Source: Nonomuraea jabiensis
Lineage (GTDB): Bacteria > Actinomycetota > Actinomycetes > Streptosporangiales > Streptosporangiaceae
NCBI RefSeq assembly: GCF_014204795.1
Contig: NZ_JACHMB010000001.1
Span: forward strand, 806,001 to 870,000
DNA: 64,000 nt
Direction of reading: 5' to 3'
This document shows positions 51,910 to 60,800 of the stretch, in pieces (position 1 is the stretch's first letter; each line of letters begins with the position of its first letter). Under the pieces are notes generated by a model, which was not told where the DNA came from, made no database searches, and was given only the letters and a program-made list of their open reading frames with translations. The position numbers were made by a program, and so were the translations under genes.

Positions 51910-52380
51910 ATGACCGAATGTCAGGAACTCGGCGTTATCCAACTGGCGCGCGATGAGCAGGCGCCGTATCTGGCACGGAAGGCGGTCACTGTCTGGGCAG
52001 GCGCCGAGCATCCAGCCCGGGAGATCTTGGTCTTGGTGGCATCCGAGTTGGTTACCAACGCCGTCAAGCATGCTGCTCTCGAAATCGGCCCCGGCAGCGA
52101 CCTCGGCGGGATCGAGGTCAAACTGTCCCAGGGGCGGGAATTCCTGCGGTTGGTAGTGACCGATCCTGGGTCGACCTGTTCGACACCCTCGTCCATCCCG
52201 ATGCAAGCGTCGAACCTGTATGCGATGCAGGGGCGGGGGCTGGCGATCGTGGACCGCCTGTCGCGCGGGCGGTGGGGAAGCCACCAGCTTCCCGCAAGCG
52301 GGCACCGCGTCGTGTGGTGCCACCTCGACCTCAGCCCCACCCCGGCAGAGCTCGAAGAACTCTTCCGCGCCTCCGTCTAA
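51910..52380 (+). CDS. HATPase_c ATP-binding protein (anti-sigma factor/RsbW-like)
   Basis: 156 residues. GHKL ATPase N-box ILVLVASELVTNAVKHA, then LRLVVTDPGS as the D-box and MQGRGLAIVDRLSRGRWGSH as the G-box. A stand-alone domain, as in actinobacterial anti-sigma regulators that accompany XRE/DUF397 pairs. Start could also be GTG 51892; neither has a clear ribosome site. Confidence 0.88.
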   Translation: MTECQELGVIQLARDEQAPYLARKAVTVWAGAEHPAREILVLVASELVTNAVKHAALEIGPGSDLGGIEVKLSQGREFLRLVVTDPGSTCSTPSSIPMQASNLYAMQGRGLAIVDRLSRGRWGSHQLPASGHRVVWCHLDLSPTPAELEELFRASV

Positions 52381-52718
52381 CCGGCTACTCCGCGGCCCAT
52401 CACCGTCCCCTCCCGCCCTGGATGCTTGCCATCACCGAAGAACCGGAGCACTGCTGTCCAGCGTCACCACCTGGCCTTGCTTGTCCCGGTGCCTTCTCCG
52501 CAGGTTTCGTCGGCCGGGTCACCGCCGATCCCGACGCCTGACCGAGCGCAGTGATCTGGTCGTCGCGAGCCGCGACCTCGGGCCGAATGCCATGCGGCCG
52601 CTCTGCACTGACCCGCCGACATCTACGGCCGACCGCTCATCCCGCTCGCGGTTCGACCACGACCTTCCTCAAGCCCAGCAGCCGCCCCACAGTTCCTTCA
52701 TCAATGGAGTCCCTTGTC
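52381..52718. other. intergenic stretch, no gene seen
   Basis: No recognisable coding sequence or repeat between the ATPase gene and the small membrane protein. Confidence 0.4.
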
Positions 52719-52955
52719 ATGTCTCGCCAGAAGACGATCATTGTGTTGGCTGTGTTGCTGACCGCCGGCGACATCGTCTTCGCTCTGCTGGCCCCTGCCA
52801 GCATGACCAAGCCGGTCTCTCTGGTCCTGGTCATTGCCCTGCTGATCGGCTACCTCTCTGCCGCTCTGCGGTCGATCTACCGCGCCCGGCGAGTCTCCAG
52901 CCGCAACGAGGTCCAGCCGGAACACCCCCAGCCGCCGCACCCGCCCGCCCCGTGA
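52719..52955 (+). CDS. small membrane protein
   Basis: 78 residues with two hydrophobic helices (TIIVLAVLLTAGDIVFALLA and VSLVLVIALLIGYLSAALRS), a basic loop (RSIYRARRVSSR) and a Pro-rich tail. AATGGAGTCCC precedes the ATG. Not recognised. The next small gene follows after 50 bp. Confidence 0.55.
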   Translation: MSRQKTIIVLAVLLTAGDIVFALLAPASMTKPVSLVLVIALLIGYLSAALRSIYRARRVSSRNEVQPEHPQPPHPPAP

Positions 52956-53005
52956 ACAGCAGGCCATCCCTCTACCCGCCACCTGTCCATCCTTTGGAGC
53001 CAGCC

Positions 53006-53311
53006 ATGCCCGAGCCTGTTACCCCCGCCATAGCCGCGCAAGCCGTCACTCACCTCACCAACCTGCAGGAACTCCTGCACGCCCTCGGCCTGCACGCCCG
53101 CCTGCTCACCCCGGACGAACGGCTACCGTGCCTACGGGTGATCAACCCCCAAGCCACCGCCCTGACGGAGATCATCTCCGCCGCCCCCATGGACAACCAA
53201 TGGCTGTTCTGGTGGTCATGGCCCGAACCCATCATCGACGTCACCGACCCCGCCACAGCCGCCAAACGCATCTGCCACGTCCTTGCCACCACACCGGCGG
53301 GCGCCGCATAA
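53006..53311 (+). CDS. small hypothetical protein
   Basis: 101 residues, MPEPVTPAIAAQAVTHLTNL then LQELLHALGLHARLLTPDER; Trp-rich centre NQWLFWWSWPEPI; end AAKRICHVLATTP. Not recognised. TTGGAGCC precedes the ATG. Codon use is strongly GC at third positions, consistent with a real gene. Confidence 0.6.
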   Translation: MPEPVTPAIAAQAVTHLTNLQELLHALGLHARLLTPDERLPCLRVINPQATALTEIISAAPMDNQWLFWWSWPEPIIDVTDPATAAKRICHVLATTPAGAA

Positions 53312-53391
53312 CCACGGTCAGCGTGACACAACCGACGCTCACACCGACGCCCGATGCCGACCAGTTGAGCAAATCGCCAGCTTCTCGGCGG

Positions 53392-53642
53392 TCAGCAACA
53401 GAAGCGCAGGTAGGCCTGGAGGTCGCCGAGGATGCCGGCGACGCTGTCGCGGTCGCCGCGATACAGCACCTCCTTGCCGTCACGGCGGGAGGTGACGATG
53501 CCGCCGCGCCGGAGCAGGCCAGGGCGTCCAAGCTACTGCTGAAGTCCTGATCGACGGTCGGTGGACACTGGTGGATGCCGCCCATGATCCACTCCTCGGC
53601 CGCCGGGCCGGCTGTAGTCAAATGGAGCAGCGTCGCTGGCAC
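53392..53642 (-). pseudogene. C-terminal fragment of an ArsR/winged-helix regulator with a 5-bp duplication
   Basis: Minus strand reads MGGIHQCPPTVDQDFSSSLD AL in one frame, then LLRRGGIVTSRRDGKEVLYR followed by GDRDSVAGILGDLQAYLRFC in another. The second part is the typical wing of an ArsR-type repressor. The join near 53513-53525 contains CCTGGCCTG, a tandem 5-bp repeat whose removal restores the frame. The N-terminal helices are missing. Confidence 0.6.
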
Positions 53643-53781
53643 CGCCCCGGCTTACGATCCGCGCGGGCCGTCATGGCAGTCGGGGAACGAGGACCGAGCC
53701 TGTTCCCAATGCCGGCCTTGACGGGATGATCGACGACTCCACACTGGAGCGCTGCCGGCGAGCATACAGCCACGATGTGCC

Positions 53782-53821
53782 TGACCTCGGGCCTCGGCCG
53801 ATCGGCCGAGGCCCGAGGTCA
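53782..53821. terminator. perfect 40-bp palindrome, probable bidirectional terminator
   Basis: Two 20-base arms (TGACCTCGGGCCTCGGCCGA and its complement) with no spacer. Lies just downstream of the minus-strand secreted-protein relic ending at 53868. Confidence 0.6.
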
Positions 53822-53867
53822 AGATTGCTCTGGGGTCACGAGTTGGCAGGGCGATCGGAGAGGGTTC

Positions 53868-54325
53868 TACTTCTTGCGGTCCGGGTCGTTGAAGGTTGGG
53901 ATTGGCTGGTTGTTCGTGGCATCGAGCATCGTGACGCACTCTGGTCTGATGAAACCCCAGCCGTAATCCCCGTCCAGGACGACCAACGCTTTGCCGTCCA
54001 GCGTCTGGAAGCGGTAATTGACCTGGCCTGATCTTTTGCCTATTTGGTCGGAGGGGTGCGCTGGGTCCCGGAAGGCGCCGCGGGTGAAGTTCGTTCCGGA
54101 GAAGTAATTTTAGTAAAGCCTGCAGTCTTTGCCCTGGCCGGTCGCCACCTTGGTCGGTACTCCGCTATGTCCTTTGGTCCCTGCCGGCTTGCTGAACTTC
54201 GTGCCGATGTTCGTCCGTTGCCACATGGTGTTGGCTGTGGACGTGGAGCAGTTGTTCGGGCGAGTTCCGGTGCGGGCACCACGAGCGCTCAGGTGGATCC
54301 ATCCGCACATATTGACCCTGCAGCC
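53868..54325 (-). pseudogene. secreted-type protein interrupted by an in-frame TAA and truncated at its 5' end
   Basis: Minus strand: MCGWIHLSARGARTGTRPNN, CSTSTANTMWQRTNIGTKFS, KVATGQGKDCRLY, then TAA at 54108-54110, and directly in the same frame NYFSGTNFTRGAFRDPAHPS, GKALVVLDGDYGWGFIRPEC and FNDPDRKK to TAG at 53868. Reading through the TAA gives one continuous about 150-residue protein resembling a compact SH3-like or cell-wall-active secreted domain. Its 5' part is replaced by the transposase remnant on the other strand. Confidence 0.55.
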
Positions 54326-54354
54326 CCGGAGTCGGCCGTAGGCATGGTTCAACT

Positions 54355-54735
54355 GGCTGGGGCCGACTTGAATGAAAGTGGATTGAGGCATTATCCGGCA
54401 CGCACGTGGACGCCCTGGCACCGGCACGTCACCATCGCCATGCTCGCGCTGGCGTTCCTGGCCGTCACACGCGCCATCCTGCCGACTGACGCTGATGAGG
54501 CCACCCTTGACCAGGGAAAAGACCGTCCGCTCCTGGAGGTGGCACCGGACTGAGACTCCTGCGACTCTCCCTTGCCGAGATCCGCCGCGTTCTGGCCCGG
54601 CTGTTCATCCCCGCAGCCACCGCCATTGACCACGTCTTGGCTTGGTCGGACTTCCGGCGGCTTCACCAGACGCGTGCCCTGATCAGCCACTATCGACGAC
54701 GCGGCTATCCACTCCCACCGAATCTACGAATGTAG
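54355..54735 (+). pseudogene. C-terminal remnant of an IS701-family-like transposase, frameshifted
   Basis: Plus strand: LNESGLRHYPARTWTPWHRH, VTIAMLALAFLAVTRA in one frame; after about 54545 another frame gives LRLSLAEIRRVLARLFIPAA, DHVLAWSDFRRLHQTRALIS and HYRRRGYPLP to a TAG at 54733. This is the well-known end of IS701-type transposases (WHRHVT ... LAWS ... RRRHQ ... SHYRRRG). Only the last about 120 residues survive. Confidence 0.75.
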
Positions 54736-54881
54736 TCCCTGCTGGTGGCAAAGGGCGTTAGCTTCTCGCCATCAGACACTCTTTGCCGCCACGACGTACA
54801 GGCTATAATTTTCAGATTCGTCGTCGAAATCGCTAGCTTTTCACCTTCCGAATTTCTCCCGGATGTCGACACGGCCACCAT
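54705..54881 (-). CDS. possible small ORF coupled to the RHS gene, candidate truncated immunity gene
   Basis: 58 codons beginning MVAVSTSGRNSEGEKLAIST. The start lies 1 bp beyond the RHS stop (GAGAGATAGAATG), with GAGAGA in ribosome-site position, so coupling is plausible. Its last 10 codons are antisense to the transposase remnant, suggesting that an original longer gene was cut by that IS. The internal repeat SEGEKL/SDGEKL is visible. No family recognised. Confidence 0.3.
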   Translation of the reverse strand: MVAVSTSGRNSEGEKLAISTTNLKIIACTSWRQRVSDGEKLTPFATSRDYIRRFGGSG

Positions 54882-54882
54882 T

Positions 54883-57800
54883 CTATCTCTCTTCGCCACC
54901 CCTTCTCCCCGTGACGTCATTTCTGATCGTACTTGCAGGCAGCCTGCCAATTTTATAGAGGATGTAGGGTGAGAATCTATAAACAGGGTTTTTCCTATTT
55001 AAATGTTCATTGTACGCCCTAAAGGTAGTTACTTCTGCGTGTACATTATTTTGGTGATCGTAGAAGTCGATGGTGCCACTACCTGTATACGAGAAGCGCT
55101 TTGGATAGGCCTCCTCAAGAACGGCGTACGTTCCTTTATGTATCATCGTCCCGGCGTATGCGCGGGCTAGATCCCACTTCCCCTCACTTACGGCTTTCTC
55201 ATATGCCGCCCGTTCGGTTTTGCTTAGTTGAGATACCAGGAATTCATCGCCCTTCGCGACGGCTTCCTGTAATGCGTTTCTGATTTTAACGGCCGTATCC
55301 AAAGCTTCCATGTCATACGGGTCATGGTTACCGATTGCCACGACAATTCCCATTGTCATTATGGCCATATAGGCAAAGCCTCTACCGCAGCTTGACCCCA
55401 GGTTCTTGCAGTATTGTGCGTCGATTTTATCGAGGATGACATCGCGAACAATATAGAACTGGTCCGATAGAGCGGCATTGACCCGGTCCCTGCCGATCTG
55501 GTCAGCTACCTGCTCTACTGCCTTCATGTAGGCTGCGCGCCATTTGCGTTGTTCCTCGACATGTTTCACGCAATAGCTGGCGGAATGAGTCTTCGCGCAG
55601 GTCTTGTACTCTTGGCTGGGGCCGTTGTCGGGGCCTCTTCTGGCAGCAGCGGCGGCCTTGAGTCCCACGGACGCTTTGCCGCCAAACTGCTTGAATATTT
55701 CCCAGAAATATTGCAGTTGTCCGTCGGAAAGGCCGGCGTAAGCCAAGTTTACGAATCTACGAATTGTTTTCTTTGGGGCATCCCAGAATCCGTCCCACGG
55801 TATCGTTCCATTCGGAAGGACGTTTTGCCGCTTCATCTCTTCGACAGTCATCACACTGACGACGTCCCACTTGATCTCCCCTGCGGTAATACAGGCCAGA
55901 CACATCTCGACCGCGCCGCCGCCGTAGCAACTGCCGATGCACGTGCCTCCGCCGCCGCTGCTGCCGCCCCCCATCATGATGCCGTGCTGGGCGTAGATAT
56001 CGGCGGCGGTCTGGTAGTCGACGCCTGGCGTGTAGGCCGAGGGACCGGCGACGGAGCCGCCGCCGATGACGGTGGCGTGGCCAGTGGGGTCGGTGCCGGT
56101 CAGGGGTGAGGCGTTGGCGTAGGTGTAGCGGTTGGCCTGCACCGATGGGCTGGGGTTGAGGGTGGCGGTGTCGCGGCTGGTGAAGGTGCCGGTGCCGGGC
56201 TGGTACCAGCGGGCATGCATATTCACCTTGCCGGTGTCCGGGTCGGTGTACTCGCCCTGGAAACCGAGCCGGTTCTTGGTGCCGGTCTGGGCGGTGACGG
56301 TGCCGAACGGGTCGTAGGCGGTGGAGGACTGCACGGCGGTGGTGAAGGTGGCCACCAGGTCGCCGTGCAGGTCGCTCAGTGCGGCCACCGCTGCGCCGGC
56401 GCCCTCCTTCAGACCGAGCAGGCCGCCGCCGAGGTCCCGGGCGTACTTAGCCTGGACGGTGCCGCCGCTGTCGGTGATGGCAGCCAGGCCGTTACCGAGC
56501 CCGCTGTAGGCAAAGGTGTGCTTGGCGGTGCCGCGGATGCGGCTGGTCATCCGGTCGAGGGCGTCGTAGCTGTAGAGGCTGTCGCCGTCGGCGATGAGCC
56601 GGTCAAAGGCGTCGAAGGTGTATTGGGTGGTGGCGCCTGCCTTGGTGCTGGTGGCCAGGGTGCCGCGCGGGGTGTAGGTGTAGTCGGTGCCATCGCCGTT
56701 AGTCAGGCGATTGCGTTCGTCGTAGGTGAAGGTCGCGTTGCCAGCCTTGGTGCGGTTGCCAGCGGCGTCCCACTCGTAGGTGGTCACCGCGCCACCGGGG
56801 GCGGTCCAGGAGGTGAGCCGGCCAGCGTGGTCGTAGCCGTAGGTGTTGGTACCCGCCCCGGCGGTACCCGCGGTGGTCTTGGTGGTGAGATTGTCGTCCT
56901 TGTCCCAGCCGTAGGTGATCTTCGCGAGCTGGGTGCCGGAAGCGTTCTTCAACGTCTGGCTCTTGACCCGGTCCATTTCGTCGTAGTCGATGGTCTGGGT
57001 ACTGGCCGTGCCACTGGTGGCCGTGATGGTCCCTAGTCGGCTGGCCGCGTCATAGCCGTAGGTGAGGGTACGGCTGGTGACCGGGTCGGTGGCGGTCTTC
57101 AGCCGGTTAGCAGTGTCATAGGTGAAGGTGGCGGTGCCAGCCGCGTCGATGCGCTGGATAGGGCTGCCCACCCCGTCATAGGCGTAGGCGGTTTCCTGGA
57201 CGGTGCCGCGCGAGACCTTCAGGGGCAGGCCACGGTCGTTGTAGTCGACCGTCAGATCACCGGCGGTGGTGCCGCGGCCGGCCAGGTCGTAGCCGAACGT
57301 GTGCTCCGCCGTCGCCGCGCCGCCGCCCGCGCCGCTCTCCTTGGTGAGGCGGCCCAAGCGGTCGAAGGTCCGATCGATGCGTACCCCGCCCGGCTGGATG
57401 GTGGCCTTCGGGTTTCCGGCCTCGTCGTAGACGTGGGTCCAGGTGCGGTCGGCCGCGTTCGGGTGCGCCGTTGTGGAGGGCTCGGTCACCGTTTCCACCA
57501 GGCCGAGGCTGTTGTAGCTGGTCCAGGTGGCATTGCCGCGCCCATCGGTGATCCGGGTGCGGGCGCCGTTGGCATCGTAACCGTAACTGGTGGTGATCGA
57601 CTGGCTGGCCGAGACCGGCTCGATAAGCGAGGTCAGGCGATTCAGCGCGTCGAAGGTCTGCCTGGTGACGTGGCCCTCGGGAGAGGTGGCGCTGATCTGG
57701 TTGCCCGCCAGGTCGTAGCCATATCCGTAGGTACGCAGCGGCGTCTCGTCGCCGGTATCGGTCACGTGCAGGTCCTTGACCGTGACCTTGCGGCCAGCCA

Positions 57801-60800
57801 GGTCATACTCGGCGACGCTGGCGTTGTCGTTCGCATCAACCGCCTTGACTGGGCGCCCGGCCAGGTCGTACTCGGTGGTCACGTTGCCTGCCGGGTCGGT
57901 GACGGTCTCGACCTCGCCAGCCGCGTTGCGGGTGAAACTGGTGGACTTGGTGCCCGTCCCGGAGCCGGGCACGGTCTGCTTGATCAGCCGGCCGACGTCG
58001 TCGTACTCCATCTTGGTGGTGTAGGCGGCGCTGGCGGGCTTGCGCTCGATCTGGGTGGCGGTGATCTGCCGGCCCAGGTCGTCGTAAGTGGCCTGGCTGC
58101 GGGCGCCGGTCGGGTCCACGGTGGCCAGCTTCTCGCCCGCCATGTCGTACTCGGTCACCCACGTGCCGGCGGTCTGCCCTTCGTCGGGCGCGGGGTCGGT
58201 GACGCGGACCTGACGGCCGAGTTGGTCGTACTCGTAGGAGGTGACGTAGCCGCGCGGATCGGTGGTGGACTTCAACTGTCCCGCCGTGTCGTAGGCGTGC
58301 CGGACGGTTGAGGTGATCGCGCTGCCGCCGGGCGGAGTGTAGGCCGGTGCGGTGGAGCTGGTCAGCCGGTTGACCTTGTCGAAGGTGGAGACCAACGTAC
58401 GGCCTTCGGCATCGGTCTGATGGGTTTGGTTGCCCACGGTGTCGTAGCCGACCCGAGCTGCTGGGCGCGTGGAGGTGGTGGTGCCGTTCTTGTTCACCTG
58501 CACCTGCGGGGCCGTGGTCTCCACCAGCCGATCCAGGATGTCGTAGCGCAGAGTGGTGGTGTAGTCGGCGGCGTTCGCGCCGTCGGCATTGCCTCGTGGG
58601 TCGGTGGTGGCGACGGGCAGGCCCCGGTCGTCGTAGGTCGTGGTGGAGATGATGTCCTGGGTGCCGTTTTCGATGGTCTGCTTGGTGGGCTGGTTGAGCT
58701 TGTTGTAGGCGTAGCTGGTCATCTCGGTGCGGGTAGTGCCGGCCGCCGTCAGCGTGGTCTTGGTGGCGTTGTCGTTGGCGTCGTAGGCGAGGTCGGTGGT
58801 GCGGGCCAGCTTGTCTGGGTCGAGCACCTGGCGGGTGAGTCTGCTGGCGGCGTCGTACTTGAAGGTTGTGATGGTGGTGGCGTTGCCGGTCGTCGGATTG
58901 ATACCGGTCACCTGTTCGGTGAGGTTGCCGGCCGGGTCGTACTCCTCCGCCTTGACTATGACGTCGCGGGGAGTGGCATTGGGGTCGTTCAGCCGGGCGT
59001 CGTCGGCGATTTGCTCCTTGAGCCGGTTGTCCATCCAGTACACGTTGGTGGTCTTGCGTCCCATCACATCCTTGATGGATGTCAGACGGCCACCCGCGTC
59101 GTAGCCGCGTGACTCCAGCACCACGTCCTTGGCCGCCTGCGGGTTGACCGGGCTGTCAGTCCAGCCCTTCAACGTCTGCGTGTATGGTTCGCCGCGTTCG
59201 GTGTAGCTCTGCTCGATGACCGTGCCGCGGGGGTCGGTGGTTCGGACCGGCCAGCCGCGATGGTTCCACACCTGCCGCGTGATGCCGCCTTCGGGGTTGG
59301 TGACGGAGTCTTGGCGGCCGTGCGTATCGTAGGTGTTGGTGGTGGTGCGCTCCGGTTCGCCGCCGGTCAGGTCGGCGATCGTTTCAGTGAGCACGTTGCC
59401 GTCAGGATCGTAGGTGTTGCGGGCCTGCGCGGTGTGCGTGACATTACTGATCTCGTTCTTCACCGGCGGGGCGGTGCTGGTGAGCAGGCGGCCGCAGCCG
59501 TCGTAGGCGAAGGTGGTCTTCGCGCCATTCGGGACGGCCTGAGAGATGCGGGTACTGGCGATCAAGCGGCCCAGCGGGTCGTAGTCCAGCTTGGAAACCA
59601 GACCTTCGGGTTCGGTCTGCTCGGCCAAGTCGCCAGCGGCGGTGTAGCGATAGCTCCACTGGCTGCCACGGGCGTCGCTCTTGGTCTTCACCAGCCCGGC
59701 GGGCGTGGCGCCGCCGCCGACCGCCGCCTCGCTGCCGTCGGTGTAGGCGATGCTGACGGACCGGCCCTGCGGGAAGTCCGCTGTGGCGGGGGTGGTCTGC
59801 TTGGTGTGTTCCCCGTAGCTGTTGTACTCGGTCGTGGTGGCGTAGGTGTTGTCTGTGTCATTGGCCGAGCGGCCATTCCGGTAGGTCGTCACCCGGTCGT
59901 TGCGCGGATCGAACGGGTCGTTCGCGTTGAGGTAGTAGGACCAGTATTCGATCGCGCACTCGCTCGGCGTCCGGCAGTACTGTCTGCCGAGGGTGTTACC
60001 GCGCTTGTCTTGGTAGATCTCGTTGGCGATGTCGTTACGGTCGATGATCTTCTTCAGGAAGCCCGCCTGGTCGTACTCGTACCAGGTGGCGAACTTCCGC
60101 TGGTCGGGCTCGCGACGGATGCGGTAGCCGCGCCAGGCATCGTAGAGATAGTCGAGCGTGATGTTGTCCGGGTCGGTCACCGTCACCTGCGCTTCGCCGG
60201 ACTGCTGCTCAATGTCGATGTTGCCGATCTTCCAGGTGCCGCCGTCGCTGTCGGTGTGGGTGGCGATGCGGTCAGTCTTGTCGTCGTAGGTGTTGACGGC
60301 CCACAGACGCCCGGACGGCAGCGTGACCTTGGTGAGTTTGTGCGGCGCGCCGGTGCGGGCAGCGTAGTGGCTGGCCACCTCGGCCGCGGTCAGCGGCTTC
60401 CCGTAGAGAGCGACCTCATCCAGTTGCCCTTGGAACGGGAACGCCTGGGCAGTGGCAGGCACGGCCGGGGACTTGGCCGGGTCGGTGACACCGTTGCCGA
60501 TCGTGGCGTACGTGCGCCAGCCGGTCGCAGTCCCGGTCATGGTGCCGACCTGCTGGCCATCCAGGTACAGCGTCTGGTTCTGCCCGGCCACGGTCAGCGC
60601 GACGTGATGCCATTGGTCGTTGTTCACCGCGGCGGCGGAGGTGATCGGGGAGGTGGCGGCGTCCAGGGAGCCGCGCAGCTTGCCGTCGGTGCCCACATAC
60701 AGCATCGCGCCCTTGGCCAGGCTACTGCTTTCTTCGGTGCCCGCCGCCATGATCACCCCAGACTGGGCGGTCTTGAACCACGCCTCTACCGACACCTGAT

